A stretch of 51,038 bases of DNA from Acidobacteriota bacterium (GTDB lineage Bacteria > Acidobacteriota > Holophagae > Acanthopleuribacterales > Acanthopleuribacteraceae): the NCBI GenBank assembly GCA_030066195.1, contig JASJCB010000028.1, forward strand, positions 1 through 51,038. The letters run 5' to 3'. Below the pieces are notes generated by a model. It had not been told where the DNA came from. It searched no databases and saw only the letters and a list, made by a program, of their open reading frames with translations. The position numbers and the translations under genes are program-made. This document shows positions 14,802-26,400 of the stretch, one piece after another; the first letter of the stretch is position 1; each line of letters begins with the position of its first letter.

Positions 14802-17315
14802 TCAAATTGCCCCATGCCTGGGAAGAACAACCGTGAATGAGGTTTGATCCTCATTACTCGATAAATCGATCTCGCCGTTATTCCTCTCTACTACCAGGCT
14901 GTAACAGATGGCTAAACCCATGCCCACATGACCTTTCGTCGATGATTTGGTCGTAAACAATGGATCGAAGATGCGTCCCCGTATGGATTCCGGTATCCCC
15001 ACCCCGTTATCGACCACATGCAGTTCCAGCTTGGAACCGTGGTCTTTGGTGGCAATACGCCAGCGCGGTTGAAAGGCCCGGCCGTCTCGCTCGCCGCGTA
15101 TCTCCATGGATTCGACCGCGTTGTTGAACAGGCTGGTGCAAATGCGGCCCAAGTGGTTGATATTGAAGTCCAGTTTGCCGATTTTAGGGTCCAGGGCAAC
15201 GTTCGGTTCCATACCGTTAACCCCTTTGCTTGCGAGTGACATGTCGAGAAAGGTCCGTACAAGCTTGTTGAAATCGATCGGCTCAGTTCGATTGTTGATA
15301 TTGCCCCTGTCGGAAAGCGCCGTCATGGTGCTCGTGAGATTGCTCAAACGTTTTGCATGTTTTTGAATGGTTTGGTGGTTTCTTTTTAAATCCCGGACGG
15401 CCTCTTCAAAAAAAGATCGCGAAGCTGCACCCAGGTCACCACCCTCTTGTTGAAGGAATTCTTCCACCTCTTCGACCAACTCATCGGAGGACAGGTTTTC
15501 GATGAAGTTGAGAGGGTTCCGAATTTCATGGGCAAGCCCCGAAAGCATTCGCCCCAGGGAGGCCGTTTTCTCCTGAACGATCAGCTTCTCCTGAGAGGAT
15601 AAGATGGCGGCATTTTTTTCCTTCAACTCTGCATTGATCCGAGCCAACTCCTTTGTTCTTTGCTTTTCCCTGTCCTCCAGTTCCTTTCTCTTCGAGATAT
15701 CGATATACATGCCGAGTAAACCGACAACGTCACCTCGGGCATCCCTTAGCGGCACTTTGCTGGTCAGTAAGGTTGCCTGCTTGCCGTCTGCTTGTTGTTG
15801 CGGCTCTTCGATATTCACCAGGGGGACCCCCGAATCCATAACCTGCCGGTCACAGGTTCGGAAGAATTCTGCTTCCTCATCTTTCCAGGCAAAATCGAAA
15901 TCCGTTTTGCCTACCAATTCATCAGCATGGTTCAGGCCGGCTTCCCTGGCAAAATTCATGTTACCGCCTTGATAGACCGAATTCCTATCCTTCCAAAAAA
16001 CGGAATGAGGCAGGTTTCCGATAATGTTCTCCAGCAGTTCCTTGGTGGTCCTCAGATATGTGGTTCGCTCCTCAACCCGTTCCTCCAGGTTCCTGTTCGC
16101 CTCTTCCAGCGCTTTCAAAGCCTGAGATTGATGGAGACGGAATTGGTTGATCCGCCGGCCCAATACAAAGGATAGGAAAACCGCTCCAAGGGTGGTGCTC
16201 AGCATCAACCCGTGGTTCAGTTGCATGGAATTGGAAAATACTCCGAATAATCCCAAGGACTGAATGCCGATGAACAAGAGACAACTTCCCCAGCCCAACA
16301 AAAGGAACAAAGCGGTCTTCGACCCCTGGAAACACCGGAGCACCAGGCATATCAGAGAAATCATAACGTAGGTCAGCAACAGGACCAAAGCAAGGCGATG
16401 TCCCATGGAATAGGAAAGAAGGGGATGAAACAAAAGCAAAGCGAAAAGAAAGGTATATGAAATCCTGACCGGCACCATGGCTTTCGGAAGGTACCTGTCA
16501 AGCTGAAGCGAATCTACCAGGAACAAAAAAGCAAGCCAAAGAGTAACCAAAAGGCTGTACATCAAACATTGATTCGCCCAGTTCGGATGGTTCGGCCATA
16601 GGTGGACGAATGCCCAACCATCTCGAATCAAAAGGGTCGCCGCGAAGAAAAAAGTGGTCACGACGAAGTAAAAGAAAAGCCGTTCTCGAACCATCAACCC
16701 CACAAGGAAATTGTAAACGACCATGCCGATCATCAGGCCGATAAAGCCGCCGATGATAAGTTGGTCTCGCTTATTTCGGCTCTGCCTCCCTTCTCGGGTA
16801 TAGAGGGTCAGCGGCGCACTGATGCTGCTTTCACTTTTGACCTTGACCAGGATGGTTTTGGTTTCGAACGCGGAAAAATGGATCGGAAGAACAAAATGAC
16901 GGTGGGGCACCGGCCTGGTAGATACGGGATAGCGATCACCGGTGGTAACTTTCCGTAGAACCCTTGTCGTCGGGCCGGGACGACCCTCCAATTCGAGGAA
17001 GGTAACGTAATCCAGCCTTGGATCTTCAAGCACCAGAATATATTCCCGTGCCTTATCCGCGGCGTTCTCCAGGATGATTTGGAACCACCATGCAGCGGTC
17101 GAATAACCGATCGAGGAACTTGGCCGGACCTCGGCCAGGCTGTCCCGGTAGGCGCCCTCGATCACGTGATTGTCAGGTATTTTATTGCGGCTGTCTTTCA
17201 TGACACCGGTATAAGGCAGCAGATTGACAACAGCCTCATCGGTGAGCACAAACTTAAAATCTCCGTTTGTCTGAAAGGTAACCAGTAGAGCCAGGACAAG
17301 TGACAAGTCAGCCAT
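14802..17315 (-). CDS. Membrane sensor histidine kinase: 7TMR-DISM, PAS, HisKA, HATPase_c
   Basis: 837 aa. After an N-terminal hydrophobic helix comes an extracytoplasmic β-rich domain (about 30-180; 7TMR-DISMED2-like). Seven hydrophobic segments follow between about 188 and 390, the 7TMR-DISM layout. Then come a coiled coil (EEANRNLEERVEERT), a PAS domain (about 430-540, with DLLGMYIDIS-like ending), another coiled coil, and the kinase core: H-box LAHEIRNPLNFIEN (His about 595), N-box FNNAVES, G1 DNGVGIPE, F-box FDPLFTTKSS and G2 VGMGLAI. It autophosphorylates on His to signal a ligand or membrane cue. No response regulator is adjacent. ATG 17315 lacks a clear Shine-Dalgarno; a TAA lies just upstream in frame. 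Confidence 0.92.
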   Translation of the reverse strand: MADLSLVLALLVTFQTNGDFKFVLTDEAVVNLLPYTGVMKDSRNKIPDNHVIEGAYRDSLAEVRPSSSIGYSTAAWWFQIILENAADKAREYILVLEDPRLDYVTFLELEGRPGPTTRVLRKVTTGDRYPVSTRPVPHRHFVLPIHFSAFETKTILVKVKSESSISAPLTLYTREGRQSRNKRDQLIIGGFIGLMIGMVVYNFLVGLMVRERLFFYFVVTTFFFAATLLIRDGWAFVHLWPNHPNWANQCLMYSLLVTLWLAFLFLVDSLQLDRYLPKAMVPVRISYTFLFALLLFHPLLSYSMGHRLALVLLLTYVMISLICLVLRCFQGSKTALFLLLGWGSCLLFIGIQSLGLFGVFSNSMQLNHGLMLSTTLGAVFLSFVLGRRINQFRLHQSQALKALEEANRNLEERVEERTTYLRTTKELLENIIGNLPHSVFWKDRNSVYQGGNMNFAREAGLNHADELVGKTDFDFAWKDEEAEFFRTCDRQVMDSGVPLVNIEEPQQQADGKQATLLTSKVPLRDARGDVVGLLGMYIDISKRKELEDREKQRTKELARINAELKEKNAAILSSQEKLIVQEKTASLGRMLSGLAHEIRNPLNFIENLSSDELVEEVEEFLQQEGGDLGAASRSFFEEAVRDLKRNHQTIQKHAKRLSNLTSTMTALSDRGNINNRTEPIDFNKLVRTFLDMSLASKGVNGMEPNVALDPKIGKLDFNINHLGRICTSLFNNAVESMEIRGERDGRAFQPRWRIATKDHGSKLELHVVDNGVGIPESIRGRIFDPLFTTKSSTKGHVGMGLAICYSLVVERNNGEIDLSSNEDQTSFTVVLPRHGAI

Positions 17316-17441
17316 CCAGCGTAGAAACGTTCGTTACCATACCTAATCTGTAACGGTAGATAGAAAAATATGAAAAGATGTAAACTTGTCTCCTGGGTAA
17401 AAAACCTTAGAGATTGTATTTTAGTTAAGTCGGTTGTACGG

Positions 17442-17785
17442 GTGTGCAATTGACTTCAGCCGGCGGCTTGACTGCATTGCGCAGGTGCGCAATCGACTCA
17501 AGCCGGCGGCTTGACTGCATTGCGCAGGTGTGCAATTGACTTCAGCCGGCGGCTTGACTGCATTGCGCAGGTGCGCAATCGACCCAAGCCGGCGGCTTGA
17601 CTGCATTGCGCAGGTGCGCAATCGACTCAAGCCGGCGGATTGGCTCGATTGCGCAGGTGTGCAATCGACCCAAGACGGCGGATTGACTCGATTGCGCAGG
17701 TGTGCAATCGACTTAAGACACCGGATTGACTTGATTGCGCAGGTGTGCAATCGACTTAAGCCGGCGGCTTGACTCCATTGCACAC
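17442..17785. repeat. Eight 43 bp tandem repeats containing dyads
   Basis: The unit GTGTGCAATTGACTTCAGCC + GGCGGCTTGACTGCATTGCG + CAG is repeated eight times with a few substitutions; the last two units are most diverged. Unit junctions read ATTGCGCAGGTGCGCAAT, an 18 bp near-perfect dyad, and each unit also has a CAAGCCGGCGGCTTG-like dyad. The dyads alternate with regular spacing of about two helical turns. The array is in the noncoding region between the histidine kinase and the NRPS. 43 is not a multiple of three, which argues against coding. Confidence 0.93.
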
Positions 17786-17983
17786 ATGTCTTTTTAACCC
17801 GGAAATTTTTATTTTTTTTCTCGTAAACTATTCTTAGATAGCAGGCTACCGGGGTACATCATAGGATTTGCAAACGTAATCCTTACAAAAATTTCTGCAT
17901 AACATGCACACAAAGCAACCGAAATGCGGCTAAACCTATCAAAATATGCAGTTACCCATGCCGATCAATCAGTTCGTGACTCA

Positions 17984-18003
17984 TTTTTTCCACGATCGCG
18001 GAA
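17984..18003. promoter_or_regulatory. Operator-like palindrome, site 1 (imperfect)
   Basis: TTTTTTCCACGATCGCGGAA matches the dyad found twice further downstream, with one mismatch in the right arm (CGCGG for CGTGG) and no A-run. Its centre is 84 bp, close to eight helical turns, from the centre of site 2. Confidence 0.55.
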
Positions 18004-18068
18004 GTGACACTGTTAAATTCAAAATATTAATACCCTCTGAATCCACAAGATACAGACCCGATTTTTCA

Positions 18069-18090
18069 TTTTTCCACGATCGTGGAAAAA
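18069..18090. promoter_or_regulatory. Operator-like palindrome, site 2 (perfect 22 bp)
   Basis: A perfect inverted repeat of the half-site TTTTTCCACGA. It is 384 bp upstream of the NRPS start, and TTGACA (18092-18097), a possible -35 element, immediately follows it. Such a symmetric site is typical of a dimeric transcription regulator. As RNA it could also form a hairpin with a T-run, so a terminator reading cannot be excluded. Confidence 0.6.
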
Positions 18091-18098
18091 GTTGACAA

Positions 18099-18121
18099 TT
18101 TTTTCCACGAACGTGGAAAAA
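18099..18121. promoter_or_regulatory. Operator-like palindrome, site 3
   Basis: Half-sites TTTTTCCACG and CGTGGAAAAA surround AA. Its centre is 31 bp, about three helical turns, from that of site 2, so sites 1-3 face the same side of the helix. It overlaps the spacer downstream of the possible -35 TTGACA. Confidence 0.6.
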
Positions 18122-18473
18122 TTCGAACCCTTCGGAACACCCGCATAAAGACGCCAGGGCGTGCATATTTCCCTGAGCCGGACCTCCGACGTCCGTTTGA
18201 TAGAAATTCCGTTTGACTTTGGGAGATCGGAGGACATCCGGAACATCCACGGTCACGGACTAAAAAGACGATCATGAAAGTTAAACCGGGATTTTCGATT
18301 CTTTGGGATCACTCATAACTTCGAGGAGTCCCCGGATCGCGATAAACGTCACCTACACCAATTGACGGTCCTGTGGTAGCATTTCCGAGGGTATCATTGC
18401 CTCTATTTCGATGATCTGATTTTTCCATTCGATGCCTTCCCTTTTCCCCTGATTTCAACATCCGGAGCTGTTC

Positions 18474-20490
18474 ATGCATCCCCTTTTGGATGACCCGTCC
18501 TCTTCCCCGGCGAGCCTGCCGGGCCTGCTGGCGGAACGTGCCTTAAAACAACCGGAAAAGGTCGGTTATACCTTCCTCGATTTCCGCCGGGAAACCGAGA
18601 TCGCGCTTACCTATCGCCAATTGGACGGTCGCGCCCGCGCCCTTGCCGCGCGCCTTGAAGGTTGTCGCCGCGAGAATATTCTGCTGCTTTTCCCACCCGG
18701 CCTGCCTTATCTGGAAGCCTTTTTCGGTTGCCTTTACGCCGGCGCGACCGCCGTGCCCGCCTATCCGCCCAATGTGGTGCGGGTGCACCGCTCCCTGACT
18801 CGTCTGGAAGGCATGATTGCCGACGCCCGTATTCGCACCGTTCTCACCACGCCGGCCATTCGCGATGCCTGCCTGGCCGTTTCGAATCTGCCGCCCGCCT
18901 TTGCGAATCTGCAATGGTTGGCCGTGGAACAGGAACAGACGGAAATCGCCGACTTCCCCGTGGTCGATGTCTCGCCGGACGACACCGCTTTCCTACAATA
19001 TACTTCCGGGTCGACCGGCAATCCAAAGGGCGTGGTGGTCAGCCATGGCAACCTGATGCACAACCAACGGCTCATTCAGCGCGGCTTCGGCACCGGACCC
19101 GCTGACAACATCGTCAGTTGGCTGCCGCTCTACCACGACATGGGCCTCATCGGTGCGGTCTTGCACCCGCTTTTTTTAGGCGCGTCCTGCACCTTTCTGG
19201 CGCCCATGGACTTTTTGCGGCGCCCCTTCCGCTGGTTACAGACGATCTCCCAGTACGGCGGCACGGTCAGCGGCGCCCCCAACTTTGCCTACGACCTGTG
19301 CGTACGCAAGATCGGCGATGAAGAAAAGACGCTCCTGGACCTGAGTCGTTGGCAGGTGGCCTTCAACGGCGCCGAGCCGGTTCGGCCCGGCACCCTGGCT
19401 GCTTTCAGCGAAGCCTTCGGCCCATGCGGCTTTGACGCTCGCGCTTTTTATCCCTGTTACGGGCTGGCCGAGGCTACCCTGTTCGTATCCGGCGGCGATC
19501 GCAAAACGGCGCCGTCAACCCTGACCCTGGACGCCGGCGATTTGGAACAAGGCCTGGTTTCAGACACCACGGACACCGAACGCACCGTGACCTTGACCGG
19601 GAACGGCGCACTTTTCCAAGAAACCCTGATCGTAGACCCGGAACAGCGCGTCACTCTGGGTGAAGGAAAAGTCGGCGAGATCTGGCTGCAATCGGAATCG
19701 GTCGCCGGCGGCTACTTCGGCAAAACCGAGCAGACCGGGATCACCTTCAACGGCCGGTTGCAAAACGGCGACGGACCCTTCCTGCGCACCGGCGACCTGG
19801 GCTTTCTGCATCAGGGCGAACTCTACCTTACGGGACGGGCCAAGGACCTGATCATCATTCGCGGTCGCAACCTCTATCCGCAAGACATCGAACTGACCGT
19901 GGAGAACAGCAGCCGCGACCTGATCCCCGGCGCCGGGGCGGCATTCTCGGTAGAAGACGACTCGGGCGAAAACCTGATCATTGTTTGGGAGGTTGTCCGC
20001 AAGCCCGCCGGTGACCTCCAGGAGTTGATCGACACCGTTCGCGAAGCTGTTGTCCTGGCTCATGAGGTTCAAGCCGCCGATGTGGTCCTGATTCGTTCGG
20101 CCACCGTTCCCAAGACCTCCAGCGGAAAAATCCGCCGCCGCGAGTGCCGGAGACTCTATCTGGAGGGCGGTCTGCGCGTTGTCAGGCACGGTCGGGGCGT
20201 CACTGACGACGTGATTCCGCCTGCTGATGTGCAGACTGAATCCGGGCAAAGCGGAGCCGCGCTGGTCGCCCTGCTGCGTGAGCGCGTGGCCGATGTACTG
20301 ATGATGCCGGTGGAACAAATCGCCGTCGATAAAAGTCTGACCGTTCTGGGACTCGATTCCCTGAATACGGTCGAACTGCAGCACCGCCTGGAGGAAGATT
20401 TCGGCCGTCCCCTGGACGACGGTCAGCTCATGGACGGGCCCACTATCGAGGAACTGGCCGCGACCCTAGGCGGCGAGTCGAACATGGATG
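18474..20490 (+). other. NRPS loading module: FAAL-ACP
   Basis: Adenylating core motif YTSGSTGNPKGVVVSH (around 19000), then WLPLYHDMGLIG, FYPCYGLAEATLFVSGG and the C-terminal TSSGKIRRRECRR. These are hallmarks of fatty-acyl-AMP ligases (FadD32/FAAL type), which lack CoA transfer. The following carrier has LGLDSLNTVELQ with the phosphopantetheine Ser (near 20360). Confidence 0.92.
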
Positions 20491-23400
20491 ACATACCCGT
20501 GGTCTCGGCCGGGAGCCCCCTGGGTCGCCATCCGCTGACACACGGGCAGCGGGCGCTCTGGTTCCTGTCCCGGTTGCGTCCCGACAGCACCGCCTACCAC
20601 ATAGCCAGAGCGGTTCGACTGCCGGAAGATATCGATATGGAAGCCCTGCGGTTGGCCTTCATCTTCAGCAGAAGGCGCCACCCTCTCTTACGGGCGACCC
20701 TGGGCATGCACGAGGGCGAGCCCTTCCAACAGGTCCATATCCGCGCGGCGTTGCCGCTGACCATGGTCGACGCCACCGACTGGGATGAAGAAGAATTGAA
20801 ACGGCGCCTGGAGGAGAAAGCGAGCGAACCCTTCGGTGAAGGACTGCAATGGCGGATCGTTATCTACTATCATATGGGCGGTCCGGTGCTGCTGCTCACC
20901 CTGCACCATGCGATCGCCGATTTCTGGTCGCTTTCCGTCCTGCTGCGCGAACTGCCCGTGTTTTACCAGGTGGCCCTTGAAGACCGCGAACCGGCCCTGG
21001 AGCCGCTGCCCCTGCGCTACACCGACTATGTTCATTGGCAGGACGAAGTGTTGGCAGGAGCCAGAGGCGAACAAATGTTGGAATGGTGGCGGAAAGCCCT
21101 GCCCAACAACCTGGAAGCGCTGCATCTGCCCACGGACAAACCGCGCCCCAAGGAACAAACGGAAAACGGCTTCGAAGTCTCCCTGACCCTACCCGGCTTC
21201 CTCATGTCCGGCATCCGAGGCCTGGCCCTACAGCATGGCGTCACCACCTTCACTCTTTTACTGGCGGCCTGGCAGGTCTTGCTGCATCGCTACAGCGATC
21301 AGGACGATGTCATCACCGGCACGCCCGCCATGGGTCGTTCCAGGTCCGGCTTTGCCAACCTCTTCGGCTATTTCGTCAACCCTCTGCCCATCTACGGTTA
21401 CCTGGGCGACAACCCTGCCTTCAGCCGCTTTCTGGAAGACACCCGCCGCAAGGTAGTCGGCGCATTCGCCCACCAGGATTTTCCTTTCCCCCTGCTTGTT
21501 GAACGCCTTCAACCGAACAGGGATCCCAGTTATTCGCCGGTCTTCCAGGTCATGTTCGTCTTCCAAAACATTCCACCTCAGTCAGACGAGGGCATCGGTG
21601 CGCTTGCATTGGGCGAACAGGATGCGGCTGTCGACCTGGGCGGCCTGCAATTAACCTCGCTGCACCTGGACCGGCATGCCACCCAATTCGATCTGACCCT
21701 TAATGCGGCCGAACGCGCTGACGGTAGTCTGGCCCTGGCCTTGGAATACAACACGGACCTGTTCGAGCACGAATCCGTTGCCCGCATGGCGGGTCATTAC
21801 AGCATGCTGCTCGCCGGTATTCTCAACGAAATCAACGCGTCGGTGCAGGCGGTTCCTCTGCTCTCCGATATGGAGAAACAGCAGATTCTGCAACACTGGA
21901 ACCGCACCGACACGGCTTTCAGCGGCGAACCCCTGATCCACCGCCGCTTCGAGAGACAGGCTGCCGAAACGCCCGACGCCGTTGCCGTCAATCACCGGGG
22001 CGCGGTGCTTACCTACAAGGGCCTTGACCAGAAGGCCAACCAGTTGGCCCATGTCCTGAGGCAAAACGGGGTGGTTCAAGAAGCGCCGGTGGGCATTTGC
22101 ATGGATCGCGGCCTGCACATGATCGTGGCGATCCTGGGCGTGCTCAAGTCGGGCGGTGGTTATATTCCGCTGGACCCCACCCATCCGGCCGAGCGCAAGC
22201 AATACATCGCCAGGGACGCTCGTACAAGCGTTCTGCTGGTGGACGAGGCCGCGGCGACGGACTGGCGGGGAAGCGGGTTCCATCTCGTCGATGTGGAAAA
22301 AGAGGATTTCTCGGCCTTCCCCGTGCATAGTCCCGAAGCGCCGGGCACGGGCTTGGATACCGCCTACCTCATTTATACTTCCGGCTCCACCGGCAAACCC
22401 AAGGGCGTGGCCGTGGCTCACGCCGCGCTGCTCAACACCATCGACGCCATGGTTCCCAACCCCGGTATCGCCGCCGATGACCGCCTGTTGGCCGTCATTA
22501 CCCTGGCCTTCGACATGGCCGCCTTCGAAATCTACCTGCCGCTGCTGCACGGAGCCTCTCTGGTGATTGCGCCGCACGAGGCTATGGTGGACGGAGTTCT
22601 GCTGGGTCGAACCCTGGAACAAAACCACATCACCATCATGCAGGCGACACCGGCCACGTGGCAGATGTTATTCGCCTCGGGTTGGCAGGGTCGGTCGGAT
22701 ATGCGCGCCGTGACCGGCGGCGAAGCACTGAGCGTGGATCTGGCCCGCAAGATGGTCGCCTCCTGCCAAGAAGTATGGGACCAGTACGGCCCCACCGAGG
22801 CGGCAATCTACGCAACCCGTTGCCGCGTGATCGATCCCGAGGACCTGACCATCGGCTTCCCCATCGGCAACGTGCGCGCCTATGTTTTGGATCGCCTGGG
22901 CAATCCCTCGCCCATCGGCGTGCCGGGCGAGCTTTGGCTCGGCGGCGCCGGGGTCGCTCGCGGCTATTGGGCGCGACCCGGACAAACCGCCGGTGTCTTT
23001 CGACCCGACCCGTTCGGACCGCATGCCGGCGGCAGGTTGTACCGCACCGGCGACCTGGTCCGTTACCGCACCAATGCGCGCATTCAATACCTTGGCCGTT
23101 TGGACCATCAGGTCAAAATCCGCGGTTACCGCATCGAGTTGGGCGAGATCGAGGCCGAGCTGGCCGAGGCGCCGGGCGTGGCGGAATGCGTGGTTACCGC
23201 ACACGATTCCGGTGTCGGCGGCATGCGCCTGATCGCCTATGTGGTTCCCGCCGATGACTATGATGAAGCCATGGTCCTGGCTCGCTTACGGGACCAACTG
23301 CCCGAATACATGGTGCCCTCCGTCTTCATCGATTTGGAGCGCCTGCCCTTGACGCCCAACGGCAAGGTGGATCGGCGCGCCCTTCCCGTGCCCGATTCCA

Positions 23401-26400
23401 CGGCTGCCGCCGGCAAGGGCTTCATCGCCCCGCGCACAAACCTGGAGGCGCGGCTGGCCGCGATCTGGCGTGAGGTACTGGACCTGGAACAGGTCAGCAT
23501 TGACGCCGGCTTTTTCGATCTGGGCGGTCACTCGCTGCTCGCGACGCGCATGGTTTCCAGAATCCGCGATCATTTGGGCCTGGAACTATCCCTGAGGCAT
23601 TTGTTCACCGCACCCACCATTGCCGCCCTGGCGAGGACCATCGAAAAACATCTACAGGAACAAGGCGCGACGCATCTACCGGTAACCCGGGCGCCCGTTG
23701 ACGAAGCACCCGTGATGTCTATCGCCCAGGAACGCCTTTGGTTCATGGACCGCATCGACGACGGTTCCGAATCGACGGACATTCACGCCGGCTCGGCCTA
23801 CATCATGGCGCGCGCCTTCCGCCTCCACGGCCCCTTGAACGTTACCGCGCTTGAAAAAGCCTACCTGGCCGTCATCGATCGGCACGAGGCCTTGCGGACG
23901 GCCTTCCCGGAGGACGCCGATACTCCGGTGGTCCGGCTTCTGCCCACGGCCTCTTTCCGCCTGCGGGTGGATGACCTGAGCGCTGCCGTATCGCCGCGGG
24001 AACAGGCAATGCAAGCCGCTGCCGAGGACGCCCGGCAACCGTTCGACCTGACCGCCGGCCCGCTGGTGCGCGCGCGCTTGATCCGCCTCGCAGATCCCCG
24101 AGACAACATCTTGTCGGTGGCCATGCACCATATCGTCGCCGACGGTTGGTCGCTGGACGTCATGGTTCGCGAACTGTGCGCTTTTTTCGCCGGACACGGA
24201 CCGACAACGCCTCCAACCCTCCAATACCGGGACTTTGCCGCCTGGCAACGCCGTCAATTGGCCATGGACACCTGGGCTGACCAACTGCGCTGGTGGGTGG
24301 ATCACCTGGAAGGCGCGCCCACCGTGCTGGACCTGCCCACCGACCGACCGCGACCGGCCGTGCAAACCTTCAACGGCGGTCAGGAACGCTGCCGCATGGA
24401 TAGTGAAACGGTGAACGCCTTGACCCTTTTCGCCGGCGAGCACGACGCAAGCCTTTACATGGCGTTGCTAACCGGCTTTGCGGCGCTGTTGTGGCGTTAT
24501 AGCGGCCAGGATGGTTTTCTGATCGGCTCACCGACGGCAGGCCGACGCGGATCTGAATTGGAAGGCGTGATCGGCTTCTTCGTCAACAATCTGGTGATGC
24601 GTTGCGACCTGAGCGCCGAGCCCTCCTTCCGCGAACTCCTCAAGCAGATACGCACTGATTCCCTGGCTGCATTCGAGCGTCAGGACGTGCCGTTCGATCG
24701 CCTGGTAGAAGCCCTGAAGCCTGAGCGGAGCCTGGACAGAACGCCGCTCTTCCAAGTGGTCTTCACCCTCCAGGAAAACGATGTTACCGAATTCCACCTG
24801 GGACCCGATGTCAGGGCGTCCGCATTGGAAACCGAGGCGCTTACGGCCAAGTTCGACATCAGCCTGTTCATGATCCGTGACGAGGACCAATTGGACGCCG
24901 TCTGGGAATACAACAGCGATCTGTTCGACCGCGAAACCATCACCCGCATGGCCTACCAATTGAACCTGTTCTTCAACCGCGCCGCGGCCTCCCCGGATGT
25001 ACCCATCGCGGATTTCGACCTTATGAGCAGCGGCGAGCGTCGCCTGGTGCTGAATACATGGAACGAAACCCATGCGGCGGAAATACCCGGCCGGTGCATC
25101 CACCACATCGTGGAGCAACGCGCGGACGAGACCCCGGACGAAACCGCTGTATTCTTCACCGCCGACTCGGAAAGTTTAACCTACGCCCAACTGGAACGCC
25201 GCGCCAACCGTTTGGCCCGTCATCTTCTGGAGTTGGGACTGTCGCCCGATACGCCGGCGGCGGTGTGCATGGACCGCTCCTCGGATATGGTGGTCGCTAT
25301 TCTGGCCGTATTGAAGACGGGCGGCGCCTACCTGCCGCTGGACCCCAACCTGCCCGGTGACCGCATTGCCTTTATGTTGGAAGACGCCGGGGTCCCCATG
25401 ATCCTGACCTCCCGGGACACGGCCGACCGGCTGCCGTTACAAGACCGCCTGGTTGTTTGGATGGACGACCCCGAAGCTCTCGGCGACCTTCCCGATACCC
25501 GGCCGCATTCGCCGGTCACTCAGAACAACCTGGCCTACATCATCTATACCTCGGGCTCCACGGGCCGGCCCAAGGGAACCGAACTCACCCACTACGGCCT
25601 GGTCAACCTGGTTCAAGAGCTGATCCGCATCATGGAAGTGGACGCGGAGAGCAGGGTCTTGCAATTCGCCGCATTCAGCTTCGACGCCTCGGTCTGGGAA
25701 ATGTTCAAGGCGCTGTGCGCGGGCGCAACCCTGTACCTGGGCAGGCGCGAAGATCTGATGCCCGGTCCGCCGCTGCAGGATTTCCTGACGCGCCATCACA
25801 TCACCCACGCTCTTCTTTCCCCGACGGCCCTGGCCAATTTGTCGCCGCCGGAACTGCCGGAGTTGAGTTCTCTGGCGGTCGGTGGAGAAGCCTGTACCGC
25901 CGCTCTGGCCGATCGCTGGGCGCGCGGACGTCGCCTGATCAATGCCTACGGACCCACCGAGGGTACGGTGGCCGCAACCATGGCGCCGCTGATCGGCGAC
26001 GGCCGAACGCCGCCCATCGGCGGCCCCATCGGCAACGTGAAAACCTATATCCTGGACCGCAAGCTGCGCCCGGTCCCCATCGGTACGCCCGGCGAATTGT
26101 TGCTGGCCGGGGCGGGCCTGGCCCGGGGTTACCTTCGCAAACCCGGGCTTACCGCCGAACGCTTCGTACCCAATCCGTTTGACGATCACGGCGGCTCGCG
26201 CCTCTACCACACCGGCGACCTGGTGCGCCTGCGCATGCGCGACGACACGCCGGAGCTTGTTTTCCTGGGCCGCATCGACCAGCAGGTCAAGCTGCGCGGT
26301 TTCCGCATCGAATTGACCGAGATCCAACACGCCCTGGAAAGCGCGCCGGAGGTCAGTCAGGCCGCTGTCATCCTGCGCGAGCGGGACAACGGCGAGAAGA

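Noticed and set aside
17442..17785. CRISPR array
   Set aside because: The whole 43 bp unit is conserved; there are no variable spacers and no cas genes.
21651..22628. 325 aa minus-strand ORF, and other long ORFs opposite the NRPS (such as 33069-34082)
   Set aside because: They are antisense shadows produced by GC-rich codon bias in the NRPS domains, with His/Gln/Gly-rich low-information translations.
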